Positions 30,440 to 39,333 of a stretch of 64,000 bases of DNA are shown piece by piece. Position 1 is the stretch's first letter, and the number at the start of each line of letters is the position of its first letter. This stretch comes from Pseudomonas sp. RIT-PI-S. GTDB lineage: Bacteria > Pseudomonadota > Gammaproteobacteria > Pseudomonadales > Pseudomonadaceae. Under the pieces are notes generated by a model. It was not told where the DNA came from. It searched no databases and saw only the letters and a program-made list of their open reading frames with translations. Location: NCBI RefSeq assembly GCF_025642975.1, contig NZ_JANZKJ010000007.1, positions 124,001-188,000 of the forward strand, in the 5' to 3' direction. Position numbers and translations under genes: made by a program.

Positions 30440-32137
30440 ATGGCCGACAATTACTGGACAGACAAGTACCCGCCGGGTATTCCCGCCGAGATCGATCCAG
30501 ACGCATACCCCAATATCCAAGCAGTGCTCCAGCAGTCGTGCCGGCGCTTCGCTGACAAGCCAGCGTTCAGCAACCTGGGCAAGACCCTGACCTACGGCGA
30601 GCTGTACGAGCTATCCGGGGCCTTCGCCGCCTGGCTGCAGCAGCACACCGACCTGGTGCCCGGCGACCGTATCGCCGTGCAGTTGCCCAACGTGCTGCAG
30701 TACCCCGTGGCCGTCTTCGGCGCGATCCGCGCAGGGCTTATCGTTGTCAATACCAACCCGCTCTATACCGCGCGGGAAATGGAACACCAGTTCAAGGATT
30801 CCGGCGCCAAGGCGCTGGTGTGCCTGGCCAATATGGCCCACCTGGCGCAAACGGTAGTGCCCAAGACCTCCGTGCGCCATGTGATCGTCACCGAGGTAGC
30901 CGACCTGCTGTCGCCGCTCAAGCGGGTGCTGGTCAATAGCGTGATCCGCTATGTGAAGAAAATGGTCCCCGCTTACCACATCCCTCAGGCGGTGCGCTTC
31001 AACCGCGCCCTGGCGCTGGGCCGCGGCGTGGCGGTGAACGAAACTTCCCCCCAGGGCGATGACGTCGCCGTGCTGCAATACACCGGCGGCACCACAGGGG
31101 TGGCCAAGGGCGCCATGCTCACCCACCGCAACCTGGTGGCGAACATGCTGCAGTGCAAGGCACTGATGGGGTCGAACCTGGACGAGGGCGCCGAAGTGCT
31201 GATCACGCCTCTGCCGCTCTATCACATTTATGCGTTTACCTTCCATTGCATGGCCATGATGCTGATGGGCAACCACAACATCCTGATCAGCAACCCGCGC
31301 GACCTGTCCGCCATGGTCAAGGAGCTGGGGAACTGGAAGTTCACCGGTTTCGTGGGGCTCAATACCCTGTTCGTCGCCCTGTGCAATAACGCCGATTTCC
31401 GCCGCCTCAACTTCTCCGCGCTCAAGCTCACGTTGTCGGGCGGCATGGCGCTGCAGGTAGCGGTGGCCGATCGCTGGCGCGAAGTCACCGGCTGCACCAT
31501 CTGCGAAGGCTACGGGATGACCGAGACCAGCCCGGTGGCCACGGTCAACCCCAAGCAGGCCGTGCAGGTGGGCACCATCGGTATCCCCGTTCCCTCCACG
31601 CTGTGCCGGGTGAGCGACGACAGTGGCCGCGAGCTGAGCTTCGGCGAAGTCGGCGAGCTGTGTGTGAAGGGCCCGCAGGTAATGAAGGGTTACTGGCAGC
31701 GCCCGGACGCGACCGCGGAGATCCTCGACGCCGATGGCTGGCTGAAAACCGGGGACATCGCGCTGATCCAGCCTGACGGTTACATCCGCATCGTCGATCG
31801 CAAGAAAGACATGATCCTGGTGTCGGGCTTCAACGTGTACCCCAACGAGCTCGAAGATGTACTGGTCACCCTGCCTGGGGTGTTCCAGTGCGCAGCCATC
31901 GGCATCCCAGACGAAAAATCCGGCGAGGCGATCAAGGTGTTCGTGGTAGTCAAGCCTGGCATGACCCTCACCCGCGAACAGGTGCTCGATTACATGCGCG
32001 CCAACGTCACCGGCTACAAGGTGCCCAAGGCCGTGGAGTTCCGCGACACCCTGCCGACCACCAACGTTGGCAAGATCTTGCGTCGCGAGCTGCGCGACGA
32101 AGAGCTTAAAAAGCTGGGGCTGAAGAAGACGGCCTGA
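30440..32137 (+). CDS. fadD1: Long-chain fatty-acid-CoA ligase FadD1
   Basis: 565 aa, same family and close paralogue of the preceding gene. The ATP/AMP motifs YTGGTTGVAKGAML and GYGMTETSP and the C-terminal GKILRRELRDEE are intact. The N-terminus (DNYWTDKYPPGIPAEIDPDAYPNI) matches the FadD1 type. AGGAG and AGGG lie just before the ATG. In Pseudomonas FadD1 is the main long-chain ligase in fatty acid degradation and lipid signalling. Confidence 0.93.
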   Translation: MADNYWTDKYPPGIPAEIDPDAYPNIQAVLQQSCRRFADKPAFSNLGKTLTYGELYELSGAFAAWLQQHTDLVPGDRIAVQLPNVLQYPVAVFGAIRAGLIVVNTNPLYTAREMEHQFKDSGAKALVCLANMAHLAQTVVPKTSVRHVIVTEVADLLSPLKRVLVNSVIRYVKKMVPAYHIPQAVRFNRALALGRGVAVNETSPQGDDVAVLQYTGGTTGVAKGAMLTHRNLVANMLQCKALMGSNLDEGAEVLITPLPLYHIYAFTFHCMAMMLMGNHNILISNPRDLSAMVKELGNWKFTGFVGLNTLFVALCNNADFRRLNFSALKLTLSGGMALQVAVADRWREVTGCTICEGYGMTETSPVATVNPKQAVQVGTIGIPVPSTLCRVSDDSGRELSFGEVGELCVKGPQVMKGYWQRPDATAEILDADGWLKTGDIALIQPDGYIRIVDRKKDMILVSGFNVYPNELEDVLVTLPGVFQCAAIGIPDEKSGEAIKVFVVVKPGMTLTREQVLDYMRANVTGYKVPKAVEFRDTLPTTNVGKILRRELRDEELKKLGLKKTA

Positions 32138-32181
32138 GGCGCGCGGATAAACGCTGCCTTCGGCCAGTCTGCGATGCCTTT

Positions 32182-32207
32182 TTCGCAGGCTGTGCCAGCT
32201 CCCACAA
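32182..32207. repeat. Single REP element
   Basis: Read in reverse complement the bases are TTGTGGGAGCTGGCACAGCC followed by TGCGAA, the same family as the reverse-oriented REP halves of the array at 40-41.6 kb. It is a lone copy in the convergent gap between fadD1 and the oxidoreductase gene. Confidence 0.7.
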
Positions 32208-32238
32208 ACGCCTGAAGCTAGGCGCTTTGGGACCAGAG

Positions 32239-32259
32239 CCGGGGTTGGATGAACCCCGG
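32239..32259. terminator. Stem-loop between convergent fadD1 and oxidoreductase gene
   Basis: CCGGGGTT and AACCCCGG pair across a five-base loop (8 bp, perfect). There is no T-run on either side, so it may act as a two-way pause or as an mRNA 3' end stabiliser. Confidence 0.4.
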
Positions 32260-32281
32260 ATCTGCCCCACCTCCACGCCCT

Positions 32282-33565
32282 TCAGCGCAACCTTTCCAGC
32301 ATCTGGTAATACCACATGCCCGCCGCCAGCAGCGGGTTACCCAGCAGCCTGCCCGCCGGCACCCGAACGTGGCGGCAACCGGCGAAGGTATCGAACCGCT
32401 CCAACGTACCGCTTACAGCCTCGGCCATGATCTCGCCCATGATGTGGCTGGTGGCGATGCCATGGCCGGAGTAGCCCTGGCAATACCAGACGTTCTCGGA
32501 CAGCTTGCCCACCTGGGGAATGCGGTTGATCACGATGCCCATGGCGCAGCTCCACTGGAAATCGATCTTCACGCCTTTGAGCCGCGGGAAGGTGCGCTCG
32601 ATGCACGGGCGCAGCTCGCCGGCGATGTCCCGCGAATCCCGGCCAGAGTAATTGGCGCCACCGCCGAACAGCAGACGGCCATCGGCGGTGAAGCGGTAAT
32701 AGTCGAGCACGAACCGGCAGTCATAGACGGCAAGGTCCTGGGGGTTCAGCTCCCGCGCCAGTTCGCCCAGGGGCTCGGTGGTGACGATACCGCCCATTGC
32801 CGGGAAGATCTTACCGGCCAGTTGGGCGGGTTCCAGTTTGTGATACACGTCGCCGGCGAGTATCACTTGGCTGGCATTGATGCGGCCATTACGGGTGACT
32901 ACCGCAGGGCTCGCGCCGTGGATGATTTCCAGTACCTCGCTGTGTTCGAACACCAGGGCGCCCAGGCTTTGTGCGGCGTGGGCCTCGCCCAGGCACAGGT
33001 TCAACGGGTGCAGGTGCAGGTTGCGGGTGTTCTTCAATGCGCCTATGTACAGGTCGCTCTGCAGGTGGTCGCGCACGCCGGCCTGATCGAGCAACGTCAC
33101 CTGGGCGCCCATGCCACGGCGTTCGGCCTCTTGTAGGCTGGCGCGGAGTTCGGCCATGTGCGCGGGCTTCATCGCCGCATGCAGGTGGCCATGCTTGAGG
33201 TCGCAGGCAATGCCATAGCGCTGCACGCGTTCTTCGATGATGGCGTGCCCGCGCCAGCGCAGGGCCCAGATAAAGTCGTCCACCTCATCGCCCAGGCGCA
33301 GGCGCATCTGCTTGCGCATGGCCTCGTCGCCAGACAGGCTGCCGGTCACCTGGCCGCCATTGCGGCCACTGGCGCCCCAGCCGATCTTGTGCTGCTCCAC
33401 GATGGCCACGCGAAACCCGCGTTCGGCCAGCTCGACCGCGGTGGCGACCCCGGTGAAGCCTCCACCGATGATGGCGATGTCCACGTGATGTTCCCCCTGG
33501 CAACGGGGGTAGGCGCTTTCCTGGGCGATGGTCGCGGTGTAATACGAAGGGCTTCGAGCCGTCAT
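32282..33565 (-). CDS. Gamma-glutamylputrescine oxidase-like flavoprotein (DAO family)
   Basis: 427 aa of the D-amino-acid-oxidase (DadA) family. The FAD Rossmann motif is DIAIIGGGFTGVATAVELAERG near residue 30, followed by ASGRNGGQVTGSL. The length and the C-terminal SGHGIATSHIMGEI resemble PuuB/YhbE-type oxidases, which oxidise gamma-glutamylputrescine to the aldehyde plus hydrogen peroxide. It follows the glutamine-synthetase-like gene by 22 bp on the same strand, which supports the PuuA-PuuB assignment. Whether putrescine is the true substrate is inference. Confidence 0.8.
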   Translation of the reverse strand: MTARSPSYYTATIAQESAYPRCQGEHHVDIAIIGGGFTGVATAVELAERGFRVAIVEQHKIGWGASGRNGGQVTGSLSGDEAMRKQMRLRLGDEVDDFIWALRWRGHAIIEERVQRYGIACDLKHGHLHAAMKPAHMAELRASLQEAERRGMGAQVTLLDQAGVRDHLQSDLYIGALKNTRNLHLHPLNLCLGEAHAAQSLGALVFEHSEVLEIIHGASPAVVTRNGRINASQVILAGDVYHKLEPAQLAGKIFPAMGGIVTTEPLGELARELNPQDLAVYDCRFVLDYYRFTADGRLLFGGGANYSGRDSRDIAGELRPCIERTFPRLKGVKIDFQWSCAMGIVINRIPQVGKLSENVWYCQGYSGHGIATSHIMGEIMAEAVSGTLERFDTFAGCRHVRVPAGRLLGNPLLAAGMWYYQMLERLR

Positions 33566-33587
33566 TGCTGAATCTCCAAATGCAGGC

Positions 33588-34949
33588 TCAAGCCTGGGTC
33601 AAGTACCAGCGCCAGTCTTGTTCACTCACCTGCGCCATGAATTGCCGGTATTCGGCACGTTTCACCGCCATGTACACCTGCATGAACCCTTCGCCGAACG
33701 CCTCCCAGGCCCAGGCCGACGCGCTCATAGCGTTGAGTGCGCTGAGCCAGTCGGTGGGGAGCAGCGAAGTCGCCTGGGCATAGCCATTGCCTTGCACGGG
33801 GGCGCCGGGGTCCAGCGAGCGGCGCACGCCGTCGTGGATCGCTGCGAGTATCGCTGCGGCCGCCAGGTAAGGGTTGGCGTCGGCGCCGCAGATGCGGTGC
33901 TCGATATGCCGGGTAGGCGCCGGGCCGCCGGGCACACGCAGGCTAACGGTGCGGTTGTCCACACCCCAGGTAGGTGCCAGCGGGGCATAGCTGTTGGCCT
34001 GGAAGCGGCGGTACGAGTTGGCGTTGGGGCAAAACAGCAGCAGGCTGGCGAGCAGGTGTTCGAGCATGCCGCCCAGGGAGTGGCGCAACAGCGGCGTACC
34101 CGCCTTGTCCTCGCTGGCGTAGAGGTTATGGCCGGTGGCGTCCGTGAGGCTTACGTGCATGTGCATGCCGGTGCCGGCCAGATGGTCGAACGGCTTGGCC
34201 ATGAAGCAGGCCTGCATGCCATGCCGGTGCGCCACGCCCTTGACCAGCCGTTTGTAGCGCACGGCCTGGTCCATCGCCTCGAGCGCCGGGCCGTGTTCGA
34301 GGGTGATTTCCACCTGCCCGGGGGCGTATTCGGAAATTGCCGTGCGCGCCGGAATGCCTTGGGCCTTGCAAGCGGCATAGAGGTCGGCCAGGAACGGCTC
34401 GATTTGCTCCAGTTCCCGCAACCCATACACCTGGGTACTGCGCGGGCGGCCGCCATCGGCGTCCAGCGCCGGTTGTGGCCGCCCGAACGCGTCGCGGCGC
34501 GGGTCCAGCAAGTAAAACTCCACTTCACAGGCCATCACCGGGTAATAGCCGTCGGCGTGCAGCCGTTCGATCACTTGGGCCAGCACATGGCGAGGGTCGG
34601 CGACCGTGGCCGGCATTCCCTGCTCAGGGTGCAAACTCACCTGTACCGCGGCGGTAGGCACTTGCCGCCAGGGCAGGCGCACCAGGCTGCCGGGCAGGGG
34701 ATAGGCACGGCAGTCGATGTCGCCGACCTCCCACACCAGGCCGGAATTTTCCACGTCGTCGCCGTTGAGGGTCAGGCCCAGCATTGTGCTGGGCAGCGGG
34801 CGGCCGCTGGCGTAGGTCGCCAGCAGTTCCTCGCGATGCAGCAGCTTGCCGCGGGGGACGCCATTGGCATCGAGGATAAACAGCTCGAACAGTTCGATAT
34901 CCGGGTTTTGTTCCAGGAACAACCGGGCTTCTTGCTCAGTGGCAAACAT
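33588..34949 (-). CDS. Glutamine synthetase-family gamma-glutamylpolyamine synthetase (PuuA-like)
   Basis: 453 aa from the ATG at 34949. It is a glutamine synthetase fold: ACEVEFYLLDP (metal-binding Glu residues), FMAKPFDHLAGTGMHMHVSL (the catalytic His/Glu segment) and the C-terminal RIEHRICGADANPYLA-type element (here HIEHRICGADANPYL). These proteins ligate glutamate to polyamines rather than ammonia; nothing in the sequence shows the adenylylation tyrosine of GlnA. The oxidoreductase gene follows and would take the product. The long plus-strand frame across it is a shadow. Confidence 0.83.
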   Translation of the reverse strand: MFATEQEARLFLEQNPDIELFELFILDANGVPRGKLLHREELLATYASGRPLPSTMLGLTLNGDDVENSGLVWEVGDIDCRAYPLPGSLVRLPWRQVPTAAVQVSLHPEQGMPATVADPRHVLAQVIERLHADGYYPVMACEVEFYLLDPRRDAFGRPQPALDADGGRPRSTQVYGLRELEQIEPFLADLYAACKAQGIPARTAISEYAPGQVEITLEHGPALEAMDQAVRYKRLVKGVAHRHGMQACFMAKPFDHLAGTGMHMHVSLTDATGHNLYASEDKAGTPLLRHSLGGMLEHLLASLLLFCPNANSYRRFQANSYAPLAPTWGVDNRTVSLRVPGGPAPTRHIEHRICGADANPYLAAAAILAAIHDGVRRSLDPGAPVQGNGYAQATSLLPTDWLSALNAMSASAWAWEAFGEGFMQVYMAVKRAEYRQFMAQVSEQDWRWYLTQA

Positions 34950-35337
34950 GGTCACTCGCTCGCGCCGCCGGGGCGCACGATCACAGGGCCGTGCCGAGGA
35001 GGGCACGAATTAGCGGGGTCGAGGGGCGAGGGCGTCTGGCGGGCGGGCGTGGCGGCAATGCCACAGGGCCCAGAAAGCGAGGATGATGTTGAACAGCGGG
35101 TTTTCGCCGGGATGGCCGCCACGCTTCGTGAACGAAGGGCCGGCGGTGTGGCGGGAGCTGCGCACGGGCGAAATCATGCCGGGATGCTCCCATGGCCACT
35201 TTCGTTCGTTCAATGGGGATTAGAAGAACTTCGGTTGCGCGTTGGCTAAACATTGCCTTGAGGCTGCCGCGCGAAAGTCGGGTAAATCTGCGACAATCCT
35301 CCGCACTTTTCTTGCCGTGCCCGCCCGGGCCTGACTG
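34950..35337. other. Intergenic region between PuuA-like gene and hrpA, with a possible small minus-strand ORF
   Basis: The 388 bp holds the upstream DNA of both genes. On the minus strand, a 55-residue frame from ATG 35177 to 35010 has a GGGAG ribosome-binding site at 9 bp and encodes the hydrophobic patch NPLFNIILAFWALWHCR. That may be a small membrane peptide expressed just before the PuuA-like gene, but I know of no relative. Nothing else is recognised. Confidence 0.3.
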
Positions 35338-38300
35338 ATGACCGAACCGACGCCTTCCCTCGACACCCTGCTGCGCAACCTTGACCTCGCCCAGACCGCC
35401 GACCGCCATCGGCTGCGTCGGCAGTTGCACGAACTGCGTAAAGCGCCGGACGACGCCAAGCTGGCGCGCTGGCTGGAACGCTACGAGGCGTCGTGCGCGG
35501 TGGTGCAGGCACGGCGAGCGAGCGTGCCGAGCATTCGCTACGACGATCAACTGCCGATCGCCGCCAAGCGCGACGAGATCAAAAAGCTGGTCGCCGAGCA
35601 TCAGGTCGTCGTTATCGCCGGGGAGACCGGTTCGGGCAAGACCACCCAGTTGCCGAAGATCTGCCTTGAGCTGGGCCGCGGCCAGGCCGGCCTCATCGCC
35701 CACACCCAGCCGCGCCGGATCGCTGCCCGCAGCGTTGCCACCCGGGTAGCGGAAGAGCTCGCCACGCCGCTGGGTGCCTTGGTGGGTTATCAGGTGCGCT
35801 TCGAGGACCAGACCGGCCCGCAGAGCCTGATCAAGCTGATGACCGACGGCATCCTGCTGGCCGAGACCCAGCATGACCGTTTCCTCGAGCGCTACGACAC
35901 CATCATCGTCGACGAAGCCCACGAGCGCAGCCTGAACATCGACTTCCTCCTGGGTTACCTGAAAACCCTGCTGCCGCGCCGCCCGGACCTGAAAGTCATC
36001 ATCACCTCGGCGACCATCGACCTGGAACGCTTCTCCAAGCACTTCGACGGCGCGCCGGTGATCGAGGTGTCGGGGCGCACCTTCCCGGTGGACGTGTGGT
36101 ATCGGCCGCTGGTGGGAGAGCAGGACGAAGATGGCAACGCGGTCGAGGAAGACCTCAGCATCGACCAAGGCATCCTCGCCAGCCTTGAAGAGTTCGCCGA
36201 ACTGGAGCGCCGCGAGCGTAAGACCCCCGGTGACGTGTTGGTATTCCTGCCCGGCGAGCGGGAGATTCGCGATGCCGCGGACTACCTGCGCAAGGCTCAG
36301 TTGCGCCATACGGAAATCTTGCCGCTGTATGCGCGGCTTTCGCCGGCCGAGCAGCAGCGGATTTTCCAGTCGCACCCTGGGCGGCGCGTGGTGCTGGCCA
36401 CCAACGTGGCGGAAACGTCCCTGACCGTGCCCGGCATCCGTTATGTGATCGACAGCGGCACCGCGCGCATCAGCCGCTACAGCTATCGCGCCAAGGTGCA
36501 GCGGCTGCCGATCGAAGCGGTGTCCCAGGCCAGCGCCAACCAGCGCAAGGGGCGTTGCGGCCGGGTCGAGCCGGGCCTGTGCGTACGCCTGTACAGCGAA
36601 GAAGACTTCAACGCCCGGCCGGCTTTCACCGACCCGGAGATCCTGCGCACCAACCTGGCCGCGGTGATCCTGCAGATGCTGCACCTGCGCCTGGGCGCCA
36701 TCGACGCCTTCCCCTTCATCGAGCCGCCAGACGGCAAGGCAGTGAGCGACGGCTTCAACCTGCTGCAAGAGCTGCGGGCGGTCAGCCGTGAGAATCAGCT
36801 CACCCCGCTGGGCCGGCAACTGGCGCGCTTGCCGGTGGACCCGCGCCTGGGCCGCATGCTCCTCGAAGGCGCCCAGCAAGGCAGCCTGGCCGAGGTGCTG
36901 ATCGTGGCCAGTGCGTTGTCCGTGCAGGATCCCCGCGAGCGGCCGCCGGAGCGCCAGCAGGCGGCCGACCAGGCGCACGCGCAGTGGAAGGACGTGGATT
37001 CGGACTTCACCGCACTGGTCAACCTGTGGAACGGCTTCGAGGAGCAGCGCCAGGCGCTGGGGTCCAACCCGCTGCGCAACTGGTGCCGCAAGCACTTCCT
37101 CAATTACCTGCGCCTGCGCGAGTGGCGCGACGCCCACCGCCAGCTTTCGCTGATCTGCCGTGAGTTGCAGTTGCCGGTGAATCCAGAGCCGGCGGACTAT
37201 GCCCGGTTGCACCGGGCGATCCTCTCCGGGCTGTTGAGCCAGGTGGGGCAAAAAACCGAAGAGGGGGACTACCTCGGCGCGCGCCAGCGGCGGTTCTGGG
37301 TGCATCCCTCCAGCGGTATCGGGCGCAAGCGGCCGCAATGGTTGATGGCTGCCGAGCTGGTAGAAACCACCAAGCTCTACGCACGGGTGGTGGCCCGCAT
37401 CGACGCGCAGTGGCTGGAGCCGTTGGCCGAGCACCTGATCAAGCGCAACCACTTCGAGCCGCACTGGGAGAAAAAGCGCGGCCAAGTGGTGGCCTTCGAG
37501 CAACTGACCCTTTATGGGCTGATCATCGTCGGCCGCCGCCCGGTGCACTTTGGCCCTATCGACCCTGTGGCTTCGCGCGAGCTGTTCATTCGCGAAGCGC
37601 TGGTGCGCGGCGAGATTCAATCCAAGGCGCGTTGCCTGACGGCCAACCGGGCGCTGCTCGAACGCCTGGATGAACTGGAAGCCAAGGCGCGTCGGCGCGA
37701 CATCCTCGCCGACGAAGAAACCCTCTACAGCTTCTATGAAGCACGGCTGCCCGAGAACATCCACCAGACCGCGACCTTCGACAGCTGGTATCGCACCCAC
37801 AGCCAGAAAGACCTCAACCTGCTGATCATGCGCGAAGAAGACGTGCTCGCCCGCGACGCCAACGAGGTGACGGCGGCGATGTACCCAGACACGCTCAAGC
37901 TGGGGGACCTCAGCCTGCCGCTCAGCTACCACTTCGAGCCGGGGAACCCGCGCGACGGCGTGACCCTGCGCGTGCCGGCGCCGCTGTTGTCGACGCTGCC
38001 CGCCGAGCGGCTGGCCTGGCTGGTGCCGGGGTTGATCGAAGCCCGCTGTATCGCCCTGGTGCGCAACCTGCCCAAGGCGGTGCGAAAGAACTTCGTGCCG
38101 GTGCCAGATTTCATCAAAGCCGCGCTTGCCCGCATGGTTTTCGGCCAGGGCAACCTGGTTCAAGCGTTGGGCGCGGAGCTGACCCGCATGACCGGGGCCC
38201 GCGTCAGCGAACAGGACTGGGCCGACGCCGAGCACCAGCTGGAAGGGCACTTGCGGATGAACCTGGAAGTGGTCGACGCCGCGGGCAAGTTCCTCGGCGA

Positions 38301-39249
38301 AGGGCGCGACCTCGATGCCCTGAACGCGCGCTTCGCCGAAGCCGGGCAGGCCGCACTGGCCATGCCTGGCGCGGCGCGCGAGCCGACGCCGGTGCAGCCC
38401 AAGGCCTTCGCCGCTGTGGCCGAAACCGCGCGGCACAGCGTTGCCGGCTTGCAATTGACCGTGTACCCGGCATTGGTGGAAGAACAGGGCGAGGTGCGCG
38501 AGGGCCGTTTCGCCACTGCCGCCGAGGCCGAACACCAGCATCGGCGTGCCCTGCAACGGCTGTTGCTGCAGCAACTGGCCGAGCCGGCGCGGTTCCTGCG
38601 CGGCAAGCTGCCCGGGCAGACCCAGATGGGCCTGTTGTACCGGGACCTGGGCCGTATCGAAGCGTTGGTGGAGGACATCCTCCTGGCCAGCCTCGACAGC
38701 TGCGTGCTGGACGGCGAGGCCAGCCTGCCGCGGGACGGCGCCGGCCTGGCCAGCCTGGCCGAGCGCAAGCGCGGGAGCTGGGCCGAGCACGCCGAGCGCC
38801 TGGCCCGGCTGGTGCTGGAGATCCTCACCCTGTGGCATGGCTTGCAGAAGCGCTTCAAGGGCCGGATCGACCTGGCTCAGGCGGTGGCCCTCAATGACAT
38901 CAAGCAGCAGCTGGCGGCGCTGGTCTATCCTGGGTTTGTGCGCGAGACCCCTGCGCAATGGCTCAAGGAGCTGCCGCGTTACCTGAAGGCCATCGAACTG
39001 CGCCTGGATAAGATCGGCGCTCAGGTACAGCGGGATCGGGTGTGGAGCGGCGAGCTGGGTCAGCTGTGGGCGCAGTACCAGGCCCGCGCCGCCAAGCATG
39101 CCCAGGAAGGCAAGCGCGATCCGAACCTGGTGCTGTATCGCTGGTGGCTGGAGGAGTACCGCGTGTCGTTGTTCGCCCAGCAGTTGGGGACCCGCGCGCC
39201 GATTTCCGATAAGCGCCTGACCAAGCAGTGGGCGATGGTCGAGGCCTGA
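35338..39249 (+). CDS. hrpA: ATP-dependent RNA helicase HrpA
   Basis: 1303-aa DEAH-box RNA helicase with the full HrpA layout. Walker A GETGSGKTT is near residue 97, the DEAH box DEAHERSLN near 190, and motif VI QRKGRCGRVEPG near 400; a helicase-associated and an OB-like region follow. The C-terminal third (DUF3418) ends in KLGTRAPISDKRL-type residues (here LGTRAPISDKRLTKQW). HrpA acts on mRNA and, in other bacteria, on stalled ribosomes. The huge open frame on the opposite strand (34981-39282) is an artefact of the GC-rich codons. Confidence 0.96.
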   Translation: MTEPTPSLDTLLRNLDLAQTADRHRLRRQLHELRKAPDDAKLARWLERYEASCAVVQARRASVPSIRYDDQLPIAAKRDEIKKLVAEHQVVVIAGETGSGKTTQLPKICLELGRGQAGLIAHTQPRRIAARSVATRVAEELATPLGALVGYQVRFEDQTGPQSLIKLMTDGILLAETQHDRFLERYDTIIVDEAHERSLNIDFLLGYLKTLLPRRPDLKVIITSATIDLERFSKHFDGAPVIEVSGRTFPVDVWYRPLVGEQDEDGNAVEEDLSIDQGILASLEEFAELERRERKTPGDVLVFLPGEREIRDAADYLRKAQLRHTEILPLYARLSPAEQQRIFQSHPGRRVVLATNVAETSLTVPGIRYVIDSGTARISRYSYRAKVQRLPIEAVSQASANQRKGRCGRVEPGLCVRLYSEEDFNARPAFTDPEILRTNLAAVILQMLHLRLGAIDAFPFIEPPDGKAVSDGFNLLQELRAVSRENQLTPLGRQLARLPVDPRLGRMLLEGAQQGSLAEVLIVASALSVQDPRERPPERQQAADQAHAQWKDVDSDFTALVNLWNGFEEQRQALGSNPLRNWCRKHFLNYLRLREWRDAHRQLSLICRELQLPVNPEPADYARLHRAILSGLLSQVGQKTEEGDYLGARQRRFWVHPSSGIGRKRPQWLMAAELVETTKLYARVVARIDAQWLEPLAEHLIKRNHFEPHWEKKRGQVVAFEQLTLYGLIIVGRRPVHFGPIDPVASRELFIREALVRGEIQSKARCLTANRALLERLDELEAKARRRDILADEETLYSFYEARLPENIHQTATFDSWYRTHSQKDLNLLIMREEDVLARDANEVTAAMYPDTLKLGDLSLPLSYHFEPGNPRDGVTLRVPAPLLSTLPAERLAWLVPGLIEARCIALVRNLPKAVRKNFVPVPDFIKAALARMVFGQGNLVQALGAELTRMTGARVSEQDWADAEHQLEGHLRMNLEVVDAAGKFLGEGRDLDALNARFAEAGQAALAMPGAAREPTPVQPKAFAAVAETARHSVAGLQLTVYPALVEEQGEVREGRFATAAEAEHQHRRALQRLLLQQLAEPARFLRGKLPGQTQMGLLYRDLGRIEALVEDILLASLDSCVLDGEASLPRDGAGLASLAERKRGSWAEHAERLARLVLEILTLWHGLQKRFKGRIDLAQAVALNDIKQQLAALVYPGFVRETPAQWLKELPRYLKAIELRLDKIGAQVQRDRVWSGELGQLWAQYQARAAKHAQEGKRDPNLVLYRWWLEEYRVSLFAQQLGTRAPISDKRLTKQWAMVEA

Positions 39250-39333
39250 AGCGAACGGGCACGTTCGTTCCAGATGTGGCAAAATCGGCGGTCATTGCCT
39301 GACCAAGGCGTCTCATCATTCAGAGGAACGAGC

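Noticed and set aside
33618-35249. A 543-codon plus-strand frame opposite the PuuA-like gene
   Set aside because: Shadow; the glutamine-synthetase motifs are on the minus strand.
34981-39282. A 1433-codon open frame on the minus strand
   Set aside because: It is the complement of hrpA, which has all DEAH-helicase motifs; the frame has no homologous pattern and exists because GC-rich codons avoid stops.
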